A stretch of 58,510 nucleotides of DNA from Zelonia costaricensis (Eukaryota > Euglenozoa > Kinetoplastea > Trypanosomatida > Trypanosomatidae). This document shows, in pieces, positions 49,009 through 58,494 of this stretch. The first letter of the stretch is position 1, and each line of letters opens with the position of its first letter. The stretch covers positions 1-58,510 of the forward strand of contig JASAOO010003422.1 of assembly GCA_030849075.1 (NCBI GenBank), written 5' to 3'. A model generated the notes under the pieces. The model ran no database searches, was not told the DNA's origin, and saw only the letters and a list, made by a program, of their open reading frames with translations. The position numbers and the translations under genes were made by a program.

Positions 49009-49542
49009 TGCATGCACACACTTGTCACGTTGCCCATGACAACCGCCACAACAACAACGAAAATAAGCACGTCACAGTCAGCACTATGAGCAGGCACAAG
49101 ACGGCAAAGGAGTAGTTTTCTGCTTTGCAGTGGGACAAGCGGTGCGAGCCTCCATTAACGGCTGCAGTGCGAGTCGAAGCCGCACTTAAACACACAAACA
49201 ACAACAATGAGAACAACTACAACTGCAGGTGGCGTGGCTTCGAGCGACACAAGACCTCGCTGCACATCGGCCCTGCGCCTAGCGACCTCACTCTCACACT
49301 TCATCCCACCATGCCGACTTGTGCGCCGCGCATAAACTCGGGAGCGCAAATTCCGCGTGACGCAGCGGCCCGCCGCTCCGGCATCGCCGCATCAGGAACG
49401 CTGCTGCGTTGATTGCGGTACACCTCCATGCCTCGAGCAGCTGTGCTACCTTTCTGCATCTTTCCTTCACTTCTTGCGCTGCCGTGACGTGCGCAGCTTG
49501 GCGCACAGACGCGGAGCACCCCCGTCCCCATCCCCAGCTGCC

Positions 49543-49573
49543 CCATCCCCCCCCTCCTTATCCACGCACGCAG
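49543..49573 (+). promoter_or_regulatory. Candidate spliced-leader acceptor for kinesin-like gene
   Basis: A C-rich pyrimidine tract ends in GCACGCAG (AG at 49572-49573), 36 nt before the ATG. Confidence 0.5.
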
Positions 49574-49609
49574 GGGATTTCTGTTGGTTGCTTCCTCACG
49601 GCGATCGCC

Positions 49610-52438
49610 ATGTCGACGCGCACCTACTGCGTCATTCCGCGCGGTGCGCGGCAGGAGACGTCCTTCTTCCAGGGCGTCTTCGAAGACGGCGTGCGTGTGC
49701 TCTACCAGGGCCGCCTGCAGTCCCTCGTCGTCTCGCACGTGCTGAGCCCGGCGCACGACTACGTCAAGCACATCGACGGCCCCCTCCTTGCCACACTCCG
49801 GGACGGCGGCAATGCCACCCTCATCGTCGCAACCCCCAACGCCGAGGACGCAGCGGCGACGGCGGCGGCTCCAGCGCAAGGAACCTCCTCTGCCGCAGCG
49901 CCCGACCTCCACCACGGTGCCGGCCTCGCAGAATCCTCCGCCGTCGCGATGGAGTTGTACGCCAACCTTCTGCCGCTGCTCTTCCGCAACCTCGCGGCGT
50001 GCGCAGCGGCTCGGGTGGCGGCCGTGACGGTGTCGGCGTCAGAGCGGGTGCTGTTGGACAACCTGCGCGAGGACCGCCGCATCCGCGCGCTGCACGAGGC
50101 CCACCATGTCACCATCACCCGCAGCGCGTCGGCGTCGGAGTGGGGCACCGTGCTGCAGCTGCTCGAAGACCGCCACGTGGCCCTCGCAGAGTCGCCGACC
50201 GCGCTGGAAGGGCAGACGGCGTGTGTCCTCACGGTCGAGCTGCAGGGTCACGGCCGGCTCGTCGTGGTCGATGTGGCGAGTGCGCAGGACCTGCTTCAGC
50301 AGCTCACCCTGATCCTGCACATGCGCGCGGAGGGGGCGGCGCGCACCTACCCGCTGCACACCCCCCTGCGCGACCTGCTGGAGCGGAACGTGGCGCCGCT
50401 GGCGACGGTGCAGGTGCTCAGCGTGCCGGCGCCGCAGGTGACGGTGCGCCAGAGCATGCGTGTGCTGCACTTCGCAGCCGCGGTCGAGGCAGCGGCGACG
50501 GCCAGCACTGGCCACGCCGACGCCGACCGGACGGCCATCTCGTCGGCGACCGCCACCTCCGGTCGCTACTCGCAGCAGCAGCAGCGAGGGGGGCGGCGGC
50601 GCGGCGGCACTGTGCCGGTCTCGGCCGCTACGTCGAAGCTGTTCACGAGTCCATCACCGCTCACCTCCTCGGTTGAGGACAGTCGCGCTGCACAGGAGAG
50701 CCGCACCTCGTCCAGCCCTGCGCCGGCCGCCAGAGCAGCAGCACCGGCAATGGCGTCCTCAGCGCACAGCCAGCGCGCCGCAAGCAGCTTTGCCGACTCC
50801 GAGGATGGCGTACGGGAGCGAACACCGGCGCAGCTGCCACCGCCCAGCGTCACCGTCGACGCGAAGCGGCAGGGCGGGCGCGAGTTGCACCTGGTGCAGC
50901 GCGTCGCGGCCCTGGAAGGGCAGCTGTGCGAGTCCGAGGCATGTTGCCGGCGCGCCGAGGACGCCCTTCACGACGCGGAGCGCAAGCACGCCGACGTGAC
51001 GCGCGAGCTGCGCGGGAAAGAGAGCCTCTGGGCTGACCTGCAACGCGCCCACCACAAGGCGAAGCAGGACAACGTCGAGTACGCGCAGGTCGTCGAGAAG
51101 CTCGTGCGGCAGGTGCGCACCCTCGAGCGCGAGGCGTCGCGGCAGACGCGGCAGGACGCTACGGTTGTCAAGCAGCTGCGAACGGTGGAGGCAGAGAAGG
51201 AGCAGCTCAGCCTCCAGCTCACACGCCTGCGACGCGAAGTGCTGTTCTTCCGCAAGGACGCAACGTTTCGGGCACGGCAGGCGACCCTCTCGCGCATCGT
51301 GCCAAGCCCCGCGTCGGGGTTCGCGGTGTCTGCCGCTGCGTCCAAGGTGCACGATGACTCAGAACCGTCACCGGACGCGGCAGCGGGCGGCGGTGGTGGC
51401 GGCGGACGGCACTCGCCTCGCGCGCGCCGCTTGTACGATAGCGTCAGCGACGTCGAGGGCTCTGGAGCAGCTCCAGGCGAAGCGCCGCCGCCGGAGCGCC
51501 GAGAGCAGCAGTCACGCCTCACCGCCATCACGGTGGACGAGCTGCGCTGGCGCAACACCCACCTCGAGCAGGAGGTGAGCCGCCTGCAGGTGCGCCTGCT
51601 CTCTGCGCTCACTGCCGCGTCACGGCCACGAGACTCACGAGCTGAAGCGTGTGACGTCTGCGCGGTGATGCAGGAGCGGGCCGACTACTTTCAAGCTGAG
51701 CTGGAGCACGTCCGCGGCGAGAAGGATGCGCTGCTTCGCCTCCTCGCGTCGTCGTCGTCGTCGTCCCCGCCGTCTGCGCCCGGGCCGCTCGCGCAAGAGA
51801 CGGGCGCAGAGCGGCGCGACGCGGCAGCGGGGCCCACACGCAGCGTCACCCGCTCCTTTTCCCCATCCACCGAGCGCAACAGCCGTGGCGGCTCGCCTGC
51901 GCGGGATGGACACGCCGAACCTCGCGGCGGTGTCGCGTCAGCAAGCTTGGGTGAGGGGGCTGCGCAACGCGTGGCGGCGGCGCTGCTGACCGGCTGCGCC
52001 TCGCTCGACGCACAGCTCGCGTGCACGCAGATGCTGTTGGCGCAGCGCCTGCGTGGCCTGCCGCACTCGCACGCCGTCGCCAGTGAACACATCGACCCCG
52101 CCTCGCAGCTGTCGCCAGCGATACTGCAGGAGCACCAGGAGGCCGTGGCGGCCCTCGCGCAGTCGCTGCGGCACATCGCGGAGAAGCCCGCGACGCGGCC
52201 CCCGGCAGAGACGAGTGTGCACAGTGCCCGGAGCGGTGGAGCGTTGACGCAGCGCGTCTCGCCGACACCGGTGCTGCTGCCGCCCGTGCCGCGCTGCGCC
52301 ACCGCCGCGGACGCCGACAACTTGACGACCCAGCTCAGCTTCGAGTCGGAGCGTTGCCGCCACCTGCGCGCCTTCATTCCAACGTTCGCGCAGCTCGCTG
52401 TGGCAACCGAGCACCTGGCAATGCGACTCGACACGTGA
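49610..52438 (+). CDS. Coiled-coil protein with degenerate, kinesin-like motor domain
   Basis: This 942-residue protein has an N-terminal region (1 to about 300) that follows the order of kinesin motor elements but lacks their nucleotide-binding residues. FFQGVFEDGV and the following LSPAHDYVKHIDGPLLATL match the pre-P-loop region. GNATLIVATP (about 67-76) sits where the P-loop strand would be, with no GxxxxGKT. VTITRSASASEWGTVLQLL with ACVLTVEL precede GRLVVVDVASAQ (about 214-226), in place of DLAGSE. TPLRDLLERN (about 251-260) replaces the SKLTRLL helix and SMRVLHFAAAV (about 281-291) replaces TLRFA. A coiled coil (about 425-560) and Ser/Pro-rich and helical regions follow. Motor-like domains without ATPase motifs are known in Vik1 and Cik1. 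The ATG at 49610 lies 36 nt after an AG at 49572-49573 following a pyrimidine tract. The kinesin relationship is inference from motif order. Confidence 0.72.
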   Translation: MSTRTYCVIPRGARQETSFFQGVFEDGVRVLYQGRLQSLVVSHVLSPAHDYVKHIDGPLLATLRDGGNATLIVATPNAEDAAATAAAPAQGTSSAAAPDLHHGAGLAESSAVAMELYANLLPLLFRNLAACAAARVAAVTVSASERVLLDNLREDRRIRALHEAHHVTITRSASASEWGTVLQLLEDRHVALAESPTALEGQTACVLTVELQGHGRLVVVDVASAQDLLQQLTLILHMRAEGAARTYPLHTPLRDLLERNVAPLATVQVLSVPAPQVTVRQSMRVLHFAAAVEAAATASTGHADADRTAISSATATSGRYSQQQQRGGRRRGGTVPVSAATSKLFTSPSPLTSSVEDSRAAQESRTSSSPAPAARAAAPAMASSAHSQRAASSFADSEDGVRERTPAQLPPPSVTVDAKRQGGRELHLVQRVAALEGQLCESEACCRRAEDALHDAERKHADVTRELRGKESLWADLQRAHHKAKQDNVEYAQVVEKLVRQVRTLEREASRQTRQDATVVKQLRTVEAEKEQLSLQLTRLRREVLFFRKDATFRARQATLSRIVPSPASGFAVSAAASKVHDDSEPSPDAAAGGGGGGGRHSPRARRLYDSVSDVEGSGAAPGEAPPPERREQQSRLTAITVDELRWRNTHLEQEVSRLQVRLLSALTAASRPRDSRAEACDVCAVMQERADYFQAELEHVRGEKDALLRLLASSSSSSPPSAPGPLAQETGAERRDAAAGPTRSVTRSFSPSTERNSRGGSPARDGHAEPRGGVASASLGEGAAQRVAAALLTGCASLDAQLACTQMLLAQRLRGLPHSHAVASEHIDPASQLSPAILQEHQEAVAALAQSLRHIAEKPATRPPAETSVHSARSGGALTQRVSPTPVLLPPVPRCATAADADNLTTQLSFESERCRHLRAFIPTFAQLAVATEHLAMRLDT

Positions 52439-52788
52439 GCGGAGATGAGGACGAAGGGGTGGTGGCGCGGAGCCGCGGATGGCGCCTTTACCTCAACTCC
52501 TCCCTGCCTTCGGCGTCGCTTTGAAAATTTTTTGTTTCTCCCTCTTTTTCTTCACACGTGTTTCGCGCTGCGTGTGCGTCCTCATCCGCTCTTAGACCTA
52601 GACGAGTGGAAGCGCTGATGCGCGTCGTTCCTCTTTTGTTTTTTTCCTTTCTTCCGTTATGGCGTACGTGTGCCCGGGTGCGTGTGCACAGTGGAAAGCA
52701 CCCCACTGAGGCTGGGTGACTCCCGTTAGGGGTCGCGTTCATGCGTCCAGCACTTTACGCACTTGTCGGCTTGAGCACATCGAGTGCG

Positions 52789-52831
<43 letters not shown>

Positions 52832-53234
52832 CGCGAAGAAGAGGAATGTGCGGCCGGTCAGTTGTAAGTAAAGGCGTCACGATTTCGCAGACAAGTCCAT
52901 GTGTGGCGTTAAAGGAAACCCGGCCCGGGTAAGCGGGGGGGGGGGGGTGGAGATCGCTGGGGCGCCTCTTTGCACAAGTGAGAAAGCACCGGGCGTGCTT
53001 GCGGTGTTGCAACGCTGCCTCTTCCCCCTCTCTCCCCTCGAAAAAAGAACGAGAGAGAATAGGGACCGATCCATGCGCTTCTGGAATCCTTGTCAACCCT
53101 CTCGTCTCACTGCGCATCTCCCTATCCCTCTTTCATCACATGGTGCACTGTTTCACGACACACGGGCATCTTGACGCGCAACCAAGATCAAACGAACCCC
53201 ACGGAGCGCTCGTTTCCTCCTCGCCAAACTTCAC
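52439..53234. other. Non-coding spacer
   Basis: Holds the longest AC run and a G12 run (about 52936-52947). No supported gene. Confidence 0.6.
52791..52829. repeat. (AC)19 microsatellite, longest in the window
   Basis: Uninterrupted 39-nt AC run between the kinesin-like and MTQ2 genes. Confidence 0.95.
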
Positions 53235-54332
53235 ATGCGCTCCGTTCCGGATAGCGTTGCTGCTGCTGCTGCTGCGGCGGCGGAGGCGTACACCTCGCCG
53301 GAGTACACGCACTGCCTTCGCGAGCCGCGCTTCCGCCACAATGTGTATGAGCCCGAGGCGGACAGCTTCCTGTTCCTCGAGGCCCTCGACAAGGACGCGC
53401 CGCTACTGCGTGCCTTGCAGCCGCGCCGCTGCATTGAAATCGGGTGCGGCTCTGGCGTCGTGCTCACCCATCTGCGGTGCCTCCTCATGCCAACCAATGC
53501 CGCGCCTCACGCGAATGAGGAGACCGGCGTTGCCGAGGCGGCGCGTGCGCCGGAGCAGGTCCAGGCTGAGGAGGACGGGTGCGTTGGTGGCCCCATGTTC
53601 TGTGCTGTGGACATCAATCCCATTGCGCTGGAGGCGGCGGGCGTGACATGGACGGAGACGCTGCGCCGGCACTTCGGGCCCACCGTGCTGACGGACTTCT
53701 ATCGCCGCGAGTTCGCATGCGACGTGCCCGTGTCCCTGGCCGCCCCTGTGGTCTCCAGCGATGCATCGGCGGTGCCCGCCTCGCCGACAGCCGCTGCCGC
53801 AGCGGTTGCCTCGACGTACACCCTGCATCGCTTCCACGGCGATCTCTTCGACGCGGTGCGGCGCGCTGACGCGGCCAACATCACCACGACCGCTGCTGCG
53901 GCGGGGAGTAGTGCGCGCCACTTCGACGTGGTGCTCTTCAATCCCCCGTACGTCCCGACCTCGCTCGCGGAGCTAGAGGACGCCATTGCGCAGAAGGACA
54001 TCATCACGGCGGCCTGGTGCGGCGGGCCGCGTGGTCGCGTCGTGCTCGATCGCTTCATGCGCCAACTCCCTGCCGTGCTCTCGCGCCGCGGTGTCTGCTA
54101 CGTGGTGCTCATAAAAGAAAACGACGTGGCGGATGTGGTTTCGTCCGCGCAGGCTGAGTTCCGCGCGCATCTGCGTCAGGCGGGCGAGTGGGCTGCCGCG
54201 CTGGGGGAGGCGGAGGCGGTGCTGGAGGCGGTTGAGGTGGCGGCCCGCTACACGGGCGAGCACCTGTGTGTGTACCGCCTACGGTACCTTCCGCGGTTCC
54301 AGCAGGACGCGTGCCAGTCCGGATCACTGTAG
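53235..54332 (+). CDS. MTQ2: eRF1 glutamine methyltransferase, MTQ2/N6AMT1-like
   Basis: This 365-residue Rossmann-fold methyltransferase has SAM-binding motif I EIGCGSG (68-74) and the catalytic NPPY tetrapeptide (236-239) of glutamine/adenine N-methyltransferases. After NPPYVP the sequence reads AAWCGGPRGRVVLDRF, then LPAVLSRRGVCYVVLIKEND. This matches human N6AMT1 (AAWAGG.NGREVMDRF, LLSPRG..YLV.IKEN) closely enough to separate it from HemK/PrmC. The N-terminal YEPEADSFLFLEAL segment is also typical. Mtq2 with Trm112 methylates the GGQ glutamine of release factor eRF1 in the cytosol. It is longer than the human protein (214 aa) because of an Ala/Ser-rich insert between motifs (about 88-230) and a longer C-terminus (about 300-365). 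The ATG at 53235 gives a short Ala-rich leader. Confidence 0.9.
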   Translation: MRSVPDSVAAAAAAAAEAYTSPEYTHCLREPRFRHNVYEPEADSFLFLEALDKDAPLLRALQPRRCIEIGCGSGVVLTHLRCLLMPTNAAPHANEETGVAEAARAPEQVQAEEDGCVGGPMFCAVDINPIALEAAGVTWTETLRRHFGPTVLTDFYRREFACDVPVSLAAPVVSSDASAVPASPTAAAAAVASTYTLHRFHGDLFDAVRRADAANITTTAAAAGSSARHFDVVLFNPPYVPTSLAELEDAIAQKDIITAAWCGGPRGRVVLDRFMRQLPAVLSRRGVCYVVLIKENDVADVVSSAQAEFRAHLRQAGEWAAALGEAEAVLEAVEVAARYTGEHLCVYRLRYLPRFQQDACQSGSL

Positions 54333-54928
54333 CAGTGCGGGGCGAGAGCGCCGGGGTGGCGGTGAGTGGCAGCCATGTGCGCTTTGCGTAATACTCGAGT
54401 AAAGCGCGAAGGCGAATGCAGGCGCGCACGACTCTAAGATAGAAAAAAAATGTATTGACGTGAGGAAGAACCCAATCGCTTCCGGCGTGTGGCAACACAC
54501 CACCGTGATGTGCACCCCTACCAAGCAACGGTAGGAGGGGGTGGCTCGTTACAGCGGCTCTGCGAGATGAGGTGGAGTTGGTGCCTTCACAACAGAGAGC
54601 TCTGGCGCACTTCCAGACGTCTTCACTTGCTTTTGTGGTCTGCCTTTTTCTCTTCTTTGGTTCTCTGCGCCACCTGCTCGGCCACCCGCGCGCGCTCGCA
54701 CCACATTCCCGTGTATGTGTGTGTGTGTGCGTGTGTGTGTCATCGCTTCCACAGCAGGCTGCGAAGAAGACATCGTCCTCACCCCCTCCTTCCCTGCTGG
54801 AGGATGGTCATTCGTGTGCGCTGGGGCACACTGCAACACGGCGCCACACAAGAGCAGCCGCAGTACACGATAATCCAAAACCCTGAGCGCCGCTGCAGCA
54901 GTGTGCGGGTCCACGCAGGCGCAGTGCC
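54333..54928. other. Spacer with short ORF overlapping next start
   Basis: Holds an A run (54443-54450), a GT run (54715-54742), a pyrimidine tract with AG at 54801-54802 and a 45-residue ORF (54804-54941) that overlaps the ADAT3 ATG. Confidence 0.55.
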
Positions 54929-56338
54929 ATGCGCGAGGTGATTGCTGCAGAGCCGCCTTTCACGGCCACCCCTGCGCTCGTCGCGCTTCTTCCAGAGCCG
55001 CGGCACGCGCAGACGCTGCTGCGCGTCGCCAACCAGTGCTGTCCGCTGGATGACGCGGTAGGCGGGCACCTGAAGCGGCTGCGGCCGCGTCGCGCTACGG
55101 CCGCACCCGCGCCCTCGCCACAAAACGCTGCAATTTTGCCTGCCTCCGCTTCCGCGTCCTCTTTGAAGGTCGGCGGCCTCGAGCTTCTTCTCGCTGTACA
55201 CCAGCGTGGGGTGTCGAGCGCGGTGCCCGCTGCTTCGGGGGAGTTGGGTGCAACTCGCAGCGGGTCCGAGGGTGTGTGCTGCTCCGCCGTACCGGCGTGG
55301 CCCGTGACCACCCCTGGTGCGACCCTCTCAGCCGAGGAGGTGCTGCAGCTGCTCTCCAGTCCCGATGGGCCCTCGCCGTGCGCGGCGCCGCTGCGCGCTT
55401 TTCTCGGTGCCGCCGCGGCGTGTGCCACGAGCAGGGCAGGGGAAGCGACCCCGACCCCGACCCGCGGCGGCGCAGACGGTGCGTCGCGGTTGGCGCTCGC
55501 CTTCATCATTTTGCTGGTACCACTGACAGCGCCACGGCAGGACCCGGCTGAGTGGGAGCGTGCGAACGCGATGTGGCCCCTGACACGTCCACGACCGCAC
55601 GCGCTCGTCCCACCGTCGGCGCAGTGGACCTCGGAGGTTTGCAACATCATGCAGCAGCACCTCTTCCCGCTGTGTGGCGGCCTGCGCCGGGTCATGGCTC
55701 TTCGTCGCGAGCGCCGTGTGATGTGCGGCGCTTCTGCCAAGCTCGCCATCGCGCAGGGCAGCGCACCTTGTGATAGTGGCGTGGATACGGCGAGTTCCAG
55801 CGTCACATGCTCGAGCGAGCTGCTGGACATTGTGGCGATTGTGGTGGACCCGGCGACGCAGCGAGTCCTGGCGTCGAGTGCTGGCTGCCCGGCGATGTCG
55901 GTGGACAACCCGATCGCGACGGCGCCGTACTGCGGCTACACCAAAACCCGGACGCTGCAGGGCCACCTAGCTCTGGAGCACCCCGTCATGTATGCCTTGA
56001 AGCAGCTGGCAGCGATGCAGCCGTCCACTGCAGACGCAACGGACGCACACTGCGGTGACAGCGGCGGTACTTCGCGTCTATCCAACTCTGTGCGGCGCGT
56101 GGACAGCTCGCGCTCGTACCTGGCCAACGGGCTCGACCTGTACGTGACGCATGAGCCGTGCGTTATGTGCGCCATGGCGCTCGTGCACAGCCGCATCCAG
56201 CGCGTGTTCTTCCTATTTCGCAACGACGTGCACGGCGGCCTTGGCGGGCGCTACCACGTGCACTCCATCGCCTCCCTCAACCACCACTTTTCCGCGTACG
56301 AGTGCAGCGAGGCCGCAGCCCTGTATCCGCGGTTCTAA
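54929..56338 (+). CDS. ADAT3: tRNA wobble adenosine deaminase subunit ADAT3/Tad3
   Basis: This 469-residue protein is the non-catalytic partner of ADAT2 in A34-to-inosine editing of tRNA. The deaminase domain has HPVM (351-354), where the catalytic-type glutamate of HxE is replaced by Val as in ADAT3. Zinc ligands are PCVMC (410-414) in [20 protein letters not shown], nearly identical to human ADAT3. [19 protein letters not shown] near the C-terminus also matches. The N-terminal part resembles human ADAT3 ([14 protein letters not shown], then HLKRLRP). It is about 120 residues longer than human ADAT3, mainly through Ala/Ser/Gly-rich inserts. In Trypanosoma the ADAT2/3 pair also has a nuclear C-to-U role. 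The ATG at 54929 is favoured by homology, but a short ORF (54804-54941) overlaps it. The AG at 54801-54802 following a pyrimidine tract is a candidate splice acceptor. Confidence 0.92.
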   Translation: MREVIAAEPPFTATPALVALLPEPRHAQTLLRVANQCCPLDDAVGGHLKRLRPRRATAAPAPSPQNAAILPASASASSLKVGGLELLLAVHQRGVSSAVPAASGELGATRSGSEGVCCSAVPAWPVTTPGATLSAEEVLQLLSSPDGPSPCAAPLRAFLGAAAACATSRAGEATPTPTRGGADGASRLALAFIILLVPLTAPRQDPAEWERANAMWPLTRPRPHALVPPSAQWTSEVCNIMQQHLFPLCGGLRRVMALRRERRVMCGASAKLAIAQGSAPCDSGVDTASSSVTCSSELLDIVAIVVDPATQRVLASSAGCPAMSVDNPIATAPYCGYTKTRTLQGHLALEHPVMYALKQLAAMQPSTADATDAHCGDSGGTSRLSNSVRRVDSSRSYLANGLDLYVTHEPCVMCAMALVHSRIQRVFFLFRNDVHGGLGGRYHVHSIASLNHHFSAYECSEAAALYPRF

Positions 56339-57507
56339 GCGAGCACCGCTATGCGTGTGTCTGTGTGTGTGCGTCTAGGTGCCGGCCGGCTTCTCTCTTC
56401 GGTGGCCGTAGGCAAGGGGCGGCCCGGTCACCTCACGCCACACCGGACAGGCGCGTACAAGAAGAAGATGACACTTCCGCCTAACGTGAAAATCCAGCAC
56501 CGAAGCAACATACCGCGCTTGTCGCAGCCTGCGTGCTCGAGCACGCTGTAGTGGGGGGCCGTCTACGCACGGCATTGTCCGCCGCGGGGGAGCTGCCGGC
56601 TTCGCCGGCCAGCTTTTCCTGTGCCCACTCGAAGCTGACCTGCTTGCCGCACCGCTTCCTGCTCGCCGTCTCCTCCATCTCTTCCCCCCCTCCTCCCCCT
56701 CGTCACGCGGTATCGCGACCGACAGGATCACCATTCGGACACGCACCACCCCCGCCTCCGCGTTGCCGCGCTTAAACGTGCTCCTTCTCCACCACACATG
56801 CACAGAGATCCCCCCTCCATACGAAGCTTGTTCACCACCCGACGTTACCTGAGCTCCACTCGACTCACCTGTGACTGCGTGCGCTACTTGTTTATCTGTT
56901 CACTTGCCATCTTGAGGGTACAGTACGCCATCAGCGCGTGTTTTGCGTTGCCTGCTATCGCCCGTGCACTGAACGCGACGACGACGCGGCGCGCTTGGCT
57001 CGACTGCGCCACCCCTCCCTTTGCGGCGCTGAAGCTTCCTGCGTTGCAGTGAGCGAGTGCCCCCTTTCTTCTCCCTTGCCGCCTATCGCGTAGCGTCCGC
57101 AGCGCTGCCCCGTGGCACTTGGCGGCGTTTACTTCCTTCCGCGCCGGCGCAGAAACACACACACACACACAACCACCCGCTTCCCCTACCCATTGTTTTT
57201 CGTTTTGCGACACGTGCCGCGCGTACGTGTACACGAGCGCATCTCCTGTGTAGCTTCCCTGCGCTCGCACCCTCCCCAACGAAAGTTCTTCTTGTTTCTT
57301 CATTATCTGTGTGTCGTGTGTCCCCGCCCTCACGTTGCTTGCTGGCAGTGACTTCATTTTCGCCCCCCCTTTTTCTTGATTCCTCACAGGTTCGCACACT
57401 CTCTCCTCTCCTCCCGCGTGTGTGTGTGTGTGTGTTTGCGCGTAAGTTAACGTTCGTTCACATTGAGTTTCTTTTGTCTCCAATCGCAGTTCCCTCTGAC
57501 GCGAGAA
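56339..57507. other. Non-coding spacer
   Basis: Pyrimidine-rich toward its 3' end, with a CA run near 57153-57171, a GT run near 57418-57435 and the GNAT acceptor at 57488. No supported gene. Confidence 0.6.
57458..57489 (+). promoter_or_regulatory. Strong polypyrimidine tract and acceptor for GNAT gene
   Basis: TTTCTTTTGTCTCCAATCGCAG places AG at 57488-57489, 18 nt before the ATG at 57508. Confidence 0.6.
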
Positions 57508-58494
57508 ATGAGCGAGGCGGCCGGCTTCGTGTACGTCCCTGTCCCGCAGGAGGGGATGAAGGAGTTCTACGAGCTCGCGCTGAGCGTCTTTGCGGACGAT
57601 CAGGACCGCCAGGGCCTCAAGATCCCGGACTACAACCGCCGTGTGCTCTCGGTGGCTGCCAAGACCGAGGACGGCACGATCGTGGGCGGCCTCGTGGCGC
57701 ACACGGCCTGGAATGAGCTGCGCATCGTCAGCGTGGCGGTAAACCCCGCGTGTCGCGTGCCGGGAACGGGGACGGCGCTGATGCGGCACGCGGAGACCGT
57801 GGCGCGCACGCAGCTCGGCTGCAGCCGGATTTGTGCTGAGGTGCTCGACTGGCAGCCGCGCGGCTTTTTTGAGCGATTTGGTCTGCGGACGTACAGCGTG
57901 CTGGACGGCTTCCCGCGTGGGCACCAGCGGTGCTTCATGGAGAAGGTGTGGCCTGCGGAGACGAGCGGGGAGCCAGTGACTGGGTACGAGAAGGCCGCGG
58001 TGGGGCTGACGATGGAGGAGTGGGAGGAAAGCGCTGCGGCACCACAGCTGCAGCAGTGGTGCGACGCAGATGCGCAGGCGCGCACGACGCCGCCGGTGCC
58101 ACCGCTTGTGGCGACGGAGATTACTTTCAAGCTGCTCAACGCGGATGGCTCGACGGCCGCGGCGAGCACCAGCACGGTGGTGTGGAATGAGCTGCACGCG
58201 CACATTATTGTCGTCCTGCCTGGCCAGCAGCGCCGCGGCGTGGGCACGGCGGTGCTGCGGAGGCTGGAGGAGCTGGCGCGAGAGCACGGGTGCGACCACA
58301 TCGTGTTGGAGACGATGACCTGGCAGGCACGCCCCTTCTATGAGAAGAAGGGATTCGAGTGGTTTGCCACGCAGGAGAACCTGCCCCCCGGGCAGGGCCG
58401 CTACCGCATGGTCAAGTTCCTCGAGAAGCCGGCGCCGATGAACACGTCGAAGTCCTCGGCTTCTCCGCCCGTCACAATGAATCATCACATGTGA
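57508..58494 (+). CDS. Tandem GNAT-family acetyltransferase
   Basis: This 328-residue protein appears to contain two GNAT folds. The first (about 5-150) has VSVAVNPACRVPGTGTALMRHA with an acetyl-CoA-binding R83-x-x-G-x-G88 loop, followed by LDWQPRGFFERFGLR. The second (about 195-318) has IIVVLPGQQRRGVGTAVLRRL with Q241-x-x-G-x-G246, followed by ETMTWQARPFYEKKGFEWF. The fifth-strand W-x-A/P-R-x-F-Y/F-E-K/R-x-G-F pattern is repeated in both halves, so an internal duplication is likely. The first copy loop carries a proline (RVPGTG) and may bind acetyl-CoA less well. GNAT enzymes acetylate amines on proteins or small molecules; the substrate is unknown. The ATG at 57508 lies 18 nt after a textbook pyrimidine tract with AG at 57488-57489. 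The stop is 16 nt before the window end. Confidence 0.85.
   Translation: MSEAAGFVYVPVPQEGMKEFYELALSVFADDQDRQGLKIPDYNRRVLSVAAKTEDGTIVGGLVAHTAWNELRIVSVAVNPACRVPGTGTALMRHAETVARTQLGCSRICAEVLDWQPRGFFERFGLRTYSVLDGFPRGHQRCFMEKVWPAETSGEPVTGYEKAAVGLTMEEWEESAAAPQLQQWCDADAQARTTPPVPPLVATEITFKLLNADGSTAAASTSTVVWNELHAHIIVVLPGQQRRGVGTAVLRRLEELAREHGCDHIVLETMTWQARPFYEKKGFEWFATQENLPPGQGRYRMVKFLEKPAPMNTSKSSASPPVTMNHHM

Larger units (their letters stand above)
47849..49609. other. Non-coding spacer
   Basis: Holds GT-rich sequence near 48130-48160 and 48826-48852, a G run (about 48925-48934), a CA run and the acceptor tract at 49543-49573. No supported gene. Confidence 0.6.
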
